NCBI GenBank assembly: GCA_012032975.1
Contig: JAAUPU010000118.1
Coordinates: forward strand, 1-7,632
Direction: 5' to 3'
Origin: Caldilineaceae bacterium
GTDB lineage: Bacteria > Chloroflexota > Anaerolineae > Caldilineales > Caldilineaceae
DNA: 7,632 bases
Under the pieces are notes generated by a model that was given only the letters and a program-made list of their open reading frames with translations, was not told where the DNA came from and made no database searches. The position numbers were made by a program, and so were the translations under genes. Positions 1 to 6,283 of this stretch are shown piece after piece (the first letter of the stretch is position 1; each line of letters begins with the position of its first letter).

Positions 1-1
1 C

Positions 2-421
2 TGGGTGCGTGGCGCACATTGCCCACGGCGAACGGCCAGCGTCCCGTCGACCTCGCGGTGTCAGCGCGGCCACGCGCAGCTGGCCCAACTCCTTGCGCCC
101 GTCTATCGGCGGAGCGTGCCCCTCGACCTGCTGGCGGAGATCCAAACTCACTTCCATGCCACGATTCGCGAGCGGGCAGCGTCGCTTGTCGACAAACACG
201 CGCTGCGCCTGCCAGAGTTGGCGATCCTGCTCGAAGTGAGCGACCCTCGGATGTCATTCCCGGTTCCGGGGATGTACGGCGGCTTCTACTACTCGCTGGC
301 GACCGACCGCGGCGAGGCCACCCTCGTCGTGGATAGTTGGAGTCGCGTGGTCTACGGGTCGGGTCAGCGCCACGAGATCAGCGCCGCGGGTAGCCGGTTG
401 GTCGACGAAGGCTTCGTCTGA
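2..421 (+). CDS. Conserved-looking hypothetical protein, C-terminal part (5' end outside window)
   Basis: The reading frame is open from the left edge to a TGA at 419-421. The part that looks like real protein begins near base 71 (HAQLAQLLAPVY) and runs to the end. It has a helical stretch (LDLLAEIQTHFHATIRERAA) followed by a probable beta-rich tail containing FPVPGMYGGFYYSL, LVVDSWSRVV and GSGQRHEI. The tail looks like a small conserved domain of unknown function; I do not recognise a named family and see no catalytic signature, signal peptide or membrane segment. The first 20 or so codons in this frame are Arg/Ser/Cys-rich and unconvincing, whereas frame 1 over bases 1-66 reads more naturally (LGAWRTLPTANGQRPVDLA). 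A frameshift near base 65 is therefore possible, as in several other genes here. The true start lies upstream of the window or cannot be fixed. Confidence 0.5.
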   Translation, partial: WVRGAHCPRRTASVPSTSRCQRGHAQLAQLLAPVYRRSVPLDLLAEIQTHFHATIRERAASLVDKHALRLPELAILLEVSDPRMSFPVPGMYGGFYYSLATDRGEATLVVDSWSRVVYGSGQRHEISAAGSRLVDEGFV

Positions 422-502
422 GCCTTCACCAGGATCCAGTTTTGGCTCTTCTCTCTGCGCTGACCAGCGTGCGTCCGCAGTCAAGAAATCTCCATCGCCC
501 CG

Positions 503-1095
503 TTGATCGAACCAAACTTCGTCTCATTCGTGAAAATCGTGGCAGAAATCATCTCTCCTCTCGGTCACCTGCCCAACCGTTCGCCACTCCACATCCGGCT
601 TTACGCGCCCGACCAACTGGACTTCTACATCGACTTTCTGGAGGAGGTAGCCCTCTGGCTAGACGAACGGGGTATCTTCCAGTGGAGGCCGGGCGACTTC
701 CGCCGCGCGCGTCCATTCTTTGGCGCATCGCTGGGCCGCGGCGAGGTGTGGCTTGCCTATGTCGATGGGGAAGCGGTCGGCACGCTACGGCTGCTCTTGC
801 AGGAGGCGCTTGTCTGGCCGGAGATTGTCCAGGGCGAGGGACTCTATCTTTTCACCTTGGCGGTCAGGCGCAGTCGGGCGGGGCAAGGCATCGGCGAGGC
901 GCTCTTGGCTTGGGCAGAGGACTAGCACGCGACCTGGGACGACGCTACCTGCGGCTCGACTGTTTGGCGGACAATGACTTTTTGAGAGGGTACTACGCAA
1001 GGGCCGGCTACATCGCCTGCGGGGAGGTCGAGGTGGCGTATCCGCCGCCGGTCGGGAAACTCAAGCTGGCGCGCTTCCAGAAGCAGGTGGTCTGA
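503..1095 (+). CDS. GNAT-family N-acetyltransferase, interrupted by one frameshift
   Basis: The product is a likely acyl-CoA-dependent N-acetyltransferase of the GNAT fold; the substrate cannot be told. Up to about base 919 the frame starting at 503 applies, then the frame ending in TGA at 1093-1095. Rejoined, it gives about 197 residues, normal for the family. An N-terminal helical part (LDFYIDFLEEVALWL) is followed by the central strands (EVWLAYVDGEAVGTLRLL). Next comes motif A, LYLFTLAVRRSRAGQGIGEA at about 114-133, whose GQGIG loop would bind the CoA pyrophosphate. The C-terminal motif B follows (LRLDCLADNDFLRGYYARAG, about 150-169), with the typical Asn and Tyr-x-x-x-Gly pattern. The break lies in GAGGACTAG at 917-925: one extra G would restore reading through WAEGLARDLG. 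The start is uncertain. TTG at 503 and GTG at 539 are both in frame and neither has a clear Shine-Dalgarno sequence. Confidence 0.8.
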
Positions 1096-1110
1096 CCGGG
1101 CATCAGACCA
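1088..1110. terminator. Perfect 8-bp hairpin overlapping the acetyltransferase stop codon
   Basis: TGGTCTGA (1088-1095) is followed by a 7-base loop and its exact reverse complement TCAGACCA (1103-1110). The left arm contains the TGA stop of the acetyltransferase gene. No T-run follows on the plus strand, so it is not a textbook intrinsic terminator. It sits between the convergent acetyltransferase gene and the far end of the CRISPR array, where it could stop or stabilise transcripts from either side. Confidence 0.4.
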
Positions 1111-1198
1111 TCCATGTTGCCGCCCGTTGCCACCCGTTCAAACCAATGGCCGTGCCTTCAGATGCCGGTGGTCTGGCCCGCCAACAAGCGAATCGTAG

Positions 1199-1235
1199 AA
1201 CCGGAATCCCGCCAGGGGATTCGTTGTTTTCTGAC
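1199..1235 (-). repeat. Degenerate terminal CRISPR repeat with inverted hairpin loop
   Basis: The plus-strand right half, GGGGATTCGTTGTTTTCTGA followed by C, is identical to repeat 3. The left half has lost the GGTCTC block. The core reads AATCCC-GCCA-GGGGATT instead of AATCCCC-TGGC-GGGGATT. GCCA is the exact reverse complement of TGGC, so the hairpin loop is flipped while the stem is kept, minus one C. This is the repeat furthest from the presumed leader. Confidence 0.85.
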
Positions 1236-1390
1236 GAATCCGCAGCAGACATTTCATTACACCTCGTCACATCCATGGGTCTCAATCCCCTGGCGGGATT
1301 CGTTGTTTCTGACCTTCGCAAACGCCGTTTTCTGGCGTATAGAGGAGAATCTGGTCTCAATCCCCTGGCGGGGATTCGTTGTTTTCTGAC
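1199..1390 (-). CRISPR. Short CRISPR array: three repeats, two spacers
   Basis: Three repeats lie at 1199-1235 (degenerate), 1278-1313 (36 nt) and 1353-1390 (38 nt). They are separated by unrelated spacers of 42 nt (1236-1277) and 39 nt (1314-1352). On the plus strand the repeat begins GGTCTCAATCCCC, has a hairpin core AATCCCCTGGCGGGGATT (7-bp stem, 4-base loop), and ends CGTTGTTTTCTGAC. On the minus strand it ends in ATTGAGAC, close to the ATTGAAAC/G ending that becomes the 8-nt crRNA 5' handle in many Cas6-processed systems, notably type III. This implies transcription on the minus strand, the same as cas6-cas1-cas2. The degenerate repeat is then the leader-distal end, as expected. Repeats 2 and 3 differ only by one G in the G-run and one T in the T-run. 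No spacer matches elsewhere in this window by eye. Confidence 0.93.
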
Positions 1391-1582
1391 GCTGTAAGAC
1401 CAAATAGGGCGCGCACCTTTCTCTTGTCGTGGCTTGAGCAAACAAATGAGTGATTTCCTCCCACATCGGTCTATGTTTCAGCGAAAATAACAGGTAATTG
1501 CACCACCAGGTTTCTCCAAGCGATGACCCCTGGCAAAGTTGCGGAAAAAATGGCCGTTCTACGGGGGGTCTTCGATCTGCAC
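1391..1582 (-). promoter_or_regulatory. Presumed CRISPR leader between cas2 and the array
   Basis: This non-coding stretch of 192 bases separates the cas2 stop codon from the first intact repeat. It is richer in A and T than the neighbouring genes, with runs such as GCGAAAATAACAGGTAATT (1480s-1490s) and GGAAAAAATGG (near 1543-1553). From repeat orientation and cas gene direction, the array promoter and the Cas1-Cas2 integration signals should be here. I could not find a -35/-10 pair good enough to call. Short open frames crossing the region have no protein-like character. Confidence 0.55.
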
Positions 1583-1876
1583 CTAGAGAATCAATAGACC
1601 GGGTTCTTCGGTCAACTCCGCAGTGCCCAGCATTATTGTACGCGGAACGCACGTTTCACACAAAATGTAATGGCGCACGCTGTCCAATTCTGTGTCCACC
1701 AGAGACTTCAGCCGCGCCTGAAGCCGCTCGAAGTTTCGCGTCGTGATGTGGTACTCGAAGACCGAACGTTGGACGCGGACGCCTCCGCTGTCCAACAGGG
1801 CCTTGGCCACTTTGAGTCGCCGTTTGTCATCAGGAATGTCGTAGGTTGTAACCACAAAGAGTTGATTGCGCGCCAT
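1583..1876 (-). CDS. cas2: CRISPR-associated endonuclease Cas2
   Basis: Cas2 is the dimeric core around which two Cas1 dimers assemble to form the spacer integrase complex. From ATG at 1876 the product is 97 residues, the usual Cas2 length. The N-terminal ferredoxin-like strand reads FVVTTYDIPDDKRR. It carries the conserved Asp (D13) at the end of the first strand, the site of metal binding in family members with nuclease activity. The second conserved block is RVQRSVFEYHI, about residues 38-48. The C-terminal tail is TEEPGLLIL. The open frame extends 24 codons further upstream into the cas1 end, but MARNQLFVV is the natural start. It lies only 4 bases after the cas1 stop (TAATGAGATG), so translation is probably coupled; there is no strong Shine-Dalgarno sequence. 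It is the last gene before the array. Confidence 0.96.
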   Translation of the reverse strand: MARNQLFVVTTYDIPDDKRRLKVAKALLDSGGVRVQRSVFEYHITTRNFERLQARLKSLVDTELDSVRHYILCETCVPRTIMLGTAELTEEPGLLIL

Positions 1877-1880
1877 CTCA

Positions 1881-2891
1881 TTACCGGACTGTGAAAGGTT
1901 GATAGAAGTGGCTGTGATTGTTCGGGTTGAGCGTACCAGCCAGCGCATAAGCCTGCAAGTGAAAGAGACGACGGTAGGTTACCTGGTCACCGCTAACGGG
2001 ATGCTTGAAACGCTGGGTCAGCCGGGTCTCGAATTCACGGATAAAACGGCGAATACCTTCTTGGGTCAGACGGACGGGCACTCTTTCGTCACCGGTCTCG
2101 AAATGGTCCGGCGTAATGATCTCATTGTTGAGGCAGCGTAGCACCAGAGAATCGGCGATGATCGGGCGAAACTCCTCCACCAGATCAAGCGCCAGGCTCG
2201 GTCGGTTGTAGTTGAGTTGATGGAGAAACCCCACGTTGGGATCCAGCCCGACAGTCAGCACAGCCCCCAACACATTTTGCAACAACAGTGTATATGCAAA
2301 ACCGAGCAACGCATTGACTGGATCGGTTGGTGGTCGGCGTATGCGTTTGTCGAACTGCCATGGCGGCTTGAGCAGATTCTTCCAGACGCCAAAGTAGATC
2401 GCCGTCGCCTGTCCTTCGACGCCCATCAAACTGTTGATGGTGCGGGTACGCGCCACGCGGGGCAACAACTGGTTGACCCTGGCCACCGCAGCATCGATCT
2501 CCGCGTCGTCATACCGACGCGCGTATCTTTGCAGGAAAACCTTCAGATTGTGAAGCTTGCCGCGCACGCACGCCTGGGCTGTGGCCAGCGAGAATTCGGC
2601 GTCGCGACTACACAAGACTTGGGCCACGCGCAATGCGCCGTTGCCCGTGGCCGGTCCCACCAAACGCCCATAGAAACGACCGCGTTCGCTCAGCAGGACT
2701 ACCTCGACGTTCTCGTCCAAGAGCAGGCGCAAGGCAGGCGTTGTAATTTGGCTGTTGCCAAAGACGATGACTTGACTTACCTGCAGGACAGCCACGCGCG
2801 CCAGAATGGAATCCTCCTTTGTCACCGTAAGGCGGCGACCTTCTCGGGTCAGCTTGCTGCCCTGTTCAACCAGGTAGAGTGGATTGCGCAT
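1881..2891 (-). CDS. cas1: CRISPR-associated integrase/endonuclease Cas1
   Basis: Cas1 is the metal-dependent integrase that joins prespacers to the leader-repeat junction, working with Cas2. The product from ATG at 2891 has 336 residues, typical of the family. The N-terminal beta domain ([20 protein letters not shown] to about residue 75) is followed by the all-helical catalytic domain. The three metal ligands are all visible: E159 in [16 protein letters not shown]224 in [19 protein letters not shown], and E239 with D236 in [12 protein letters not shown]. The C-terminal block is [16 protein letters not shown]. The start is supported by GAAGGG six bases upstream, inside the cas6 end, and by the family's usual N-terminus. 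The same frame stays open about 370 bases further upstream, but that part is Arg/Pro-rich noise over cas6. The gap to the cas6 stop is 2 bases and to cas2 4 bases, so one transcript is very likely. It is not fused to a reverse transcriptase or Cas4. Confidence 0.97.
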   Translation of the reverse strand: MRNPLYLVEQGSKLTREGRRLTVTKEDSILARVAVLQVSQVIVFGNSQITTPALRLLLDENVEVVLLSERGRFYGRLVGPATGNGALRVAQVLCSRDAEFSLATAQACVRGKLHNLKVFLQRYARRYDDAEIDAAVARVNQLLPRVARTRTINSLMGVEGQATAIYFGVWKNLLKPPWQFDKRIRRPPTDPVNALLGFAYTLLLQNVLGAVLTVGLDPNVGFLHQLNYNRPSLALDLVEEFRPIIADSLVLRCLNNEIITPDHFETGDERVPVRLTQEGIRRFIREFETRLTQRFKHPVSGDQVTYRRLFHLQAYALAGTLNPNNHSHFYQPFTVR

Positions 2892-2893
2892 GG

Positions 2894-3717
2894 TTAGCCC
2901 TTCACCGCCGCACGATGACGCACCTGCCCCATGCCGGTGGCAGTCTGCACACCGACGCCGCTGTAGAGCGCAAAATCGGCCAGCATCTGCATCACGCCCA
3001 GCCAGTAGCGGTCGCCGGCCAGCGCGCGGTAGGTCGCCTCGCCCACGCCGCCGATGCGCAGCCCCTGGTTCTTCTGCGCCACCGGCCGGCTCTGGAGGTG
3101 ATAGCGGCTGATGGCCACCATCTCCTCGCCAAAGCGTCGCATCTCCGGGCTGAGCGTCACCGGACTGAAGGCGTTCCAGCGTTCGACCAGGCTGCCAAAG
3201 ACCAGGCCGGGCAGGGCACCGGCACCTGCATGCCCGCGGACTTGAACGCGGTGGGCGTGGCAAACTCCAGCGTCACCTGGCGCGGCAATTGCTCGCTTTG
3301 CAGAAGTTGGTGTGCGGCCAGCGTCTCGTACGTAGTGCGCCCGCTCCACGGCTGTGCGGCTGCATCGCAGAGCGTCTCGCTCACGTCGAAATCGTGGCCG
3401 AGCAGCGTCCAGGCAGCCGGCGGGTTGTGGAGCAGCGCGGCCTCCAACGCCTGGCTCACGTTTTCGGCCAGGCCGGTCACGCGCAGGAAGTAGGCCTGGC
3501 CCGCCCGGATCCGCGTGCCCTCCCGGTTGGCCGGCGCGTTGAGCAGACCGGAGCAGGTGATGGGCTTGGGTCCGTCGCCGGCATGGATGGCTGCCGCGAT
3601 GGCGGGGTCGATGCGGTTGAGCTGATCCAGAACCGCGGCATAGTTGCCGCGGCCCAAATGGGGCGGCAACAATCCGTCCTGCCGGGCGGTCAGGGTAAGG
3701 TGGATGGCGATGAGCAT
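2894..3717 (-). CDS. cas6: CRISPR repeat endoribonuclease Cas6, with one frameshift
   Basis: Cas6 cuts the pre-crRNA within each repeat to leave the 8-nt 5' handle. The N-terminal part ([20 protein letters not shown] onward) lies in the frame starting at 3717. From about 3215 the frame ending at 2894 takes over. One C missing from the minus-strand CCC (plus-strand GGG 3214-3216) explains the break and restores [15 protein letters not shown]. The corrected protein has 274 residues, normal for Cas6. The glycine-rich RNA-binding loop near the C-terminus is clear: [14 protein letters not shown], 254-267. H45 and K51 ([11 protein letters not shown]) have the spacing of the catalytic His and Lys known from archaeal Cas6, with Y26 a possible third residue; this assignment is inference. 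The ATG at 3717 has a good ribosome binding site, AAAGGAAA, on the minus strand (3722-3729). First gene of cas6-cas1-cas2. Confidence 0.88.
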
Positions 3718-3754
3718 GGCATTTCCTTTGGGCTATCACAGAAAAATAATGATC

Positions 3755-3932
3755 CACGAAGTGACACGAAGATTCACGAAGAAACCGGTTCAATCTTGGT
3801 GCTTCTTCGTGATCTTCGCAGATGCTTTGTAACTGCTTTGACATCGCCACGAATTACACGAATTTCTCCTGATTAATTCGTGCAATTCGTGTAATTCGTG
3901 GCAAATCTTTCTCGCGAGGGCTAAGCAGTTAC
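3755..3932. repeat. Nested inverted and direct repeats built on CACGAA, upstream of cas6
   Basis: The stretch 3718-3960 between the methyltransferase stop and the cas6 start has no convincing gene. It holds three tandem 10-base units CACGAAGNNN (3755-3784). A 10-bp inverted pair follows, TCACGAAGAA (3774-3783) with TTCTTCGTGA (3803-3812). A perfect 19-bp inverted repeat comes next, GCCACGAATTACACGAATT (3846-3864) with AATTCGTGTAATTCGTGGC (3884-3902). The right arm belongs to three tandem 9-base units AATTCGTGN (3875-3901). An outer 10-bp pair, GTAACTGCTT (3829-3838) and AAGCAGTTAC (3923-3932), encloses it all. This looks like a dispersed palindromic repeat family, not a simple terminator. A cas6 promoter should also lie in or next to it, but I could not define one. 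Confidence 0.8.
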
Positions 3933-3960
3933 GGTGCTTTTAGTTTTGGAATGGCCTTGG

Positions 3961-4798
3961 TTAGCCGTGGGCGATGAACATGCCTGTTTCCTTGCGGATG
4001 CGGATTGCACCCCCCTGCTTTCTGAGTTCAGCCGCGATAAAATCGGTCATGGCCTGGTGGGTCTGCGCGGTCCAGGGTTCCTGGGAAGCTGAAGCCAGGT
4101 ACGCGACCAGTGGCTCGACTTTGGTAACGACGAGCGCGTCTTCGTACAGATCAGTGTCGATGATCGGAAAGTGTTGACGGAGCAATTCTGCACCGTTGCT
4201 CAAGTTGAAGGGCAGCGACCAGATATGACGCCAGCCCTGGTTCACTTCTTCGAGATCCGCCGCTGCACGCAGTTCGCGCAACTCGCGCAGGTGTTCTTCC
4301 CCATTGGTCACGGCGAAGAGACGGCCATCCGGCTTGAGCACCCGGCGGATCTCGGCCAGCGCCGCCGACAGATCGGGCACATGATAGAGCATGTGGTTGG
4401 CGATGACCGCGTCCAAGCTGGCGTCGTCAAACGGGATCGACTGGACGTCGATCTCCCGGAAGCTGAAGCGGCTGCGCGCGTCGCCCAGCTTTTCCTGCGC
4501 CGTGGCCAACATGCCGGGCGAGAAGTCGGAGAGCGTGATCGCCCAGCCGGGCCGGGATTCGGTCGAGGTTCTCGGTCCAGAGCGATCCAGGTCCGCAGCC
4601 CACTTCAAGCACCTTCGCGTCGGCCGGCAGATCGAGGTAATGGTCGAATTCCCAGCGGGCGAAGGAATACTGGTTGACGCTGTAGTCGCGGTGCAGCGCG
4701 ATGCGCGCGTCCAAATTGCGCGAATCCTTGTACTGCACAGTGCGCAGAATCTCAGAATCGGTCATGTCAGACATCAGGCCGCCGGGTTGTTTCGACAT
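3961..4798 (-). CDS. Class I SAM-dependent methyltransferase, with one frameshift
   Basis: The product is a likely methyltransferase of the broad Methyltransf_11/25 type acting on a small molecule; the substrate cannot be told. The SAM-binding motif I, VLEVGCGPG (63-71), is in the first frame. After the break come the second strand ITLSDFSPGML (87-97), FDDASLDAVIANHMLYHVPD (123-142) and the following helix-strand AALAEIRRVLKPDGRLFAVT. The tail (WTAQTHQAMTDFIAAEL) is a typical small C-terminal cap. The frames join near 4549-4551. The minus strand has CCC where CC would read RIPAGWAITLSDFS, so one base is extra. The corrected length is 278 residues, normal. Two ATGs are in frame at 4804 and 4798. 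I prefer 4798, because GAGGA lies about five bases before it. The gene follows the YlbE/AllG-like gene by about 108 bases with a hairpin between them, so it may or may not be cotranscribed. Confidence 0.85.
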
Positions 4799-4835
4799 GG
4801 TCATCCTCGGTTTCCGTAGAAACGGGAGATTGGCG

Positions 4836-4888
4836 ATTGGAGATTGGAGATTCGTCGGCTGGAGACGCCCGAATCTCTAATCTCCAGT
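4836..4888. repeat. Imperfect inverted repeat between YlbE/AllG-like gene and methyltransferase
   Basis: GGAGATTGGAGATTCG (4839-4854) pairs with CGAATCTCTAATCTCC (4870-4885), 16 bp with one G:T mismatch. Three further flanking positions can pair if G:T wobbles are allowed, and the loop is 15 bases. The left arm is part of a run of GATTGG/GGAGATT units starting near 4826. The element begins about 20 bases after the stop of the YlbE/AllG-like gene, so it could end or attenuate that transcript before the methyltransferase. No T-run follows on the minus strand. The internally repetitive arms suggest a dispersed repeat rather than a dedicated terminator. Confidence 0.65.
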
Positions 4889-4906
4889 TCCCAAATCAAA
4901 TTGCGT

Positions 4907-6154
4907 TTAGAAGCCATACTCTTCGGCAAACGCGACCAGCGCTTCCTCGAAGATCGCCATCGGCGGGCGCACAAGTCCCGCGCCGATCTGACCGACGCCG
5001 GCCTGCCTGTGCGCGATGCCGGTGTTGACGCGCGGCGTGATGCCGGTTTCGACCACCTTGCGCAGGTCGATGCCGGTAGGCGTGCCGCGGAAGTCGAGCG
5101 CGGGAATGGTGAAGTATTTGTGCTCGGTGAAGTTGATTTCGTACATCTCCATCGTGGTGTTGATGGCGTCCTTGGGCGAGCCGCTGACGAAGGTGACGAT
5201 GGCCGGCGCGGCCGCCATCGCGAAACCGCCGATGCCGGCCGTCTCAGTGATGGTGCTGTCGCCGATGTCGGGGTTGGCGTCGTCGAAGCCGTAGCCGGGG
5301 AAGTAGAGGCCGTCTGGCACCTGAGAGGGCGCGGTGAACCACTGCTCGCCCAGACCGGAGACGCGGATGCCGAAGTCGGTGCCGTTGCGCGCCATGGCGG
5401 AGACGATGGTGCTGCCCTCGATGCCGTGCGCTGCATCGGCCATGGCCTTGCACGCGGCCATGACCGGGTTGAGCACGGCCAGCGCGTTGTCGCCCAATGC
5501 GGCGATGATGTCGCCCGCGGTGTCGCCATCGGGCGCAAGGCGGGCGATGTGGGGCGCGAGCGCTTTGGTGAAGAGGATCGAACCGGCCTTGTTGCGATTG
5601 TGGCCCTCGTCGCCCATGTGCAGCGCTTCAGCCAGCAGCGCGCGGATGTCGACACCGCCAGCCGCTTCGATGGCCTTGCCCAACACCGGCGCCATCACAT
5701 CGTGCATCCAGCGCAGCCGCACCTGCACATCTTCCTGGAACGCGCCATAGCGCAGCACCTTGCCATAGCCCTCGTTGAGGTTGGAAAAGGCGCGGTTGCC
5801 GTGGGTCTGGTTTTCGACCACGTAGACGGCCATCGACGGCGAGGTGACGCCGGCCATCGGTCCGACCGCGCCGTGGTGGTGACATGGCTCGAAGTCGATT
5901 TCGCCGGAGGTGGCCAGCGCTTCTGCCTCCGCAGCGTCTTTCGCTTTGCCTTCGAAGATCAGCGCGCCGATGATCGCGCCTTGCAGCGGGCCGGACATGC
6001 GCTCCCAGGTGATCGGCGGGCCTGCGTGGAGCAGCAGATTGTCGCGCATACCGGGAACCACGTCGCGGGCGATGCCCAGCCCGGTCAGGATGGGCCGCGC
6101 TTCGACCATGCGTTGGGTGGCTTCAAGATTGGCTTGTTCGATATCGATGGGCAT
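4907..6154 (-). CDS. YlbE/AllG-like protein (DUF1116), oxamate carbamoyltransferase subunit homologue
   Basis: The 415-residue product is intact and matches the length and motifs of the DUF1116 family, E. coli YlbE (AllG). In E. coli, AllG works with FdrA (AllF) and AllH as oxamate carbamoyltransferase in allantoin catabolism. Conserved-looking blocks are CHHHGAVGPMAGVTSPSMAV (91-110), NRAFSNLNEGYGKVLRYGAF (120-139), GDEGHNRNKAGS (181-192), NGTDFGIRVSGLG (257-269) and PGYGFDDANPDIGDSTITET (286-305). The His cluster and the GDEGHNR motif suggest ligand or metal binding, which is inference. No signal peptide or membrane segment is seen; cytoplasmic. The ATG at 6154 has a strong ribosome binding site (TAGGAAG, seven bases away) and a plausible promoter at 6195-6223. 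Neither FdrA nor AllH nor a carbamate kinase is next to it, so the carbamoyltransferase role is not assured here. One of only three genes in the window without an apparent indel. Confidence 0.88.
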   Translation of the reverse strand: MPIDIEQANLEATQRMVEARPILTGLGIARDVVPGMRDNLLLHAGPPITWERMSGPLQGAIIGALIFEGKAKDAAEAEALATSGEIDFEPCHHHGAVGPMAGVTSPSMAVYVVENQTHGNRAFSNLNEGYGKVLRYGAFQEDVQVRLRWMHDVMAPVLGKAIEAAGGVDIRALLAEALHMGDEGHNRNKAGSILFTKALAPHIARLAPDGDTAGDIIAALGDNALAVLNPVMAACKAMADAAHGIEGSTIVSAMARNGTDFGIRVSGLGEQWFTAPSQVPDGLYFPGYGFDDANPDIGDSTITETAGIGGFAMAAAPAIVTFVSGSPKDAINTTMEMYEINFTEHKYFTIPALDFRGTPTGIDLRKVVETGITPRVNTGIAHRQAGVGQIGAGLVRPPMAIFEEALVAFAEEYGF

Positions 6155-6194
6155 GATTTCTTCCTAGGCGGCGGTCGGTTGTTTGATGATTCGG

Positions 6195-6223
6195 AGCATA
6201 CACCAATCGAAACGAAGGTCCAA
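6195..6223 (-). promoter_or_regulatory. Possible sigma70-type promoter for the YlbE/AllG-like gene
   Basis: Read on the minus strand, TTGGAC (6223-6218) is followed after exactly 17 bases by TATGCT (6200-6195). This would start transcription about 34 bases before the ATG at 6154, leaving room for the strong TAGGAAG ribosome binding site. The -35 box matches consensus at only three positions and the -10 at four, so this rests mainly on spacing and position. Confidence 0.4.
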
Positions 6224-6283
6224 ACAGGGGCCGCGAATTCGGACTCGACCGCCACGAGAAGGCTGCTCACGAACATGCTTGCT

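Noticed and set aside
917..922. Programmed ribosomal frameshifting in the acetyltransferase and other split genes
   Set aside because: The shifts occur in both directions in unrelated genes, with no common slippery heptamer or downstream structure. One-base sequence error is simpler.
1087..1174. GGTGGTCTG occurring at both 1087-1095 and 1166-1174 as a further degenerate CRISPR repeat
   Set aside because: Only nine bases match, the hairpin core and the CGTTGTTTTCTGAC end are absent, and one copy is inside the acetyltransferase coding sequence. Chance is sufficient.
1103..1652. Open frames crossing the CRISPR array and leader on both strands
   Set aside because: They translate the repeats into recurring peptides and have no protein-like composition. 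The repeat-spacer structure explains the region.
2217..2897. 226-codon open frame on the plus strand
   Set aside because: It is antisense to cas1, whose three metal-ligand motifs are unmistakable.
2892..3263. Upstream extension of the Cas1 frame to a 460-residue protein or Cas fusion
   Set aside because: The added part is Pro/Arg/Ser-rich noise over the cas6 coding region. Cas1 has a normal start at 2891 with GAAGGG before it.
3718..3754. A cas6 promoter
   Set aside because: A-rich and T-rich pieces such as AAAAATAATG are present, but no -35 and -10 pair with acceptable match and spacing could be found on the minus strand.
4801..5655. 284-codon Ser/Thr/Arg/Pro-rich open frame on the minus strand
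   Set aside because: It is an alternative frame of the YlbE/AllG-like gene, with composition bias typical of shadow frames and no start signal.
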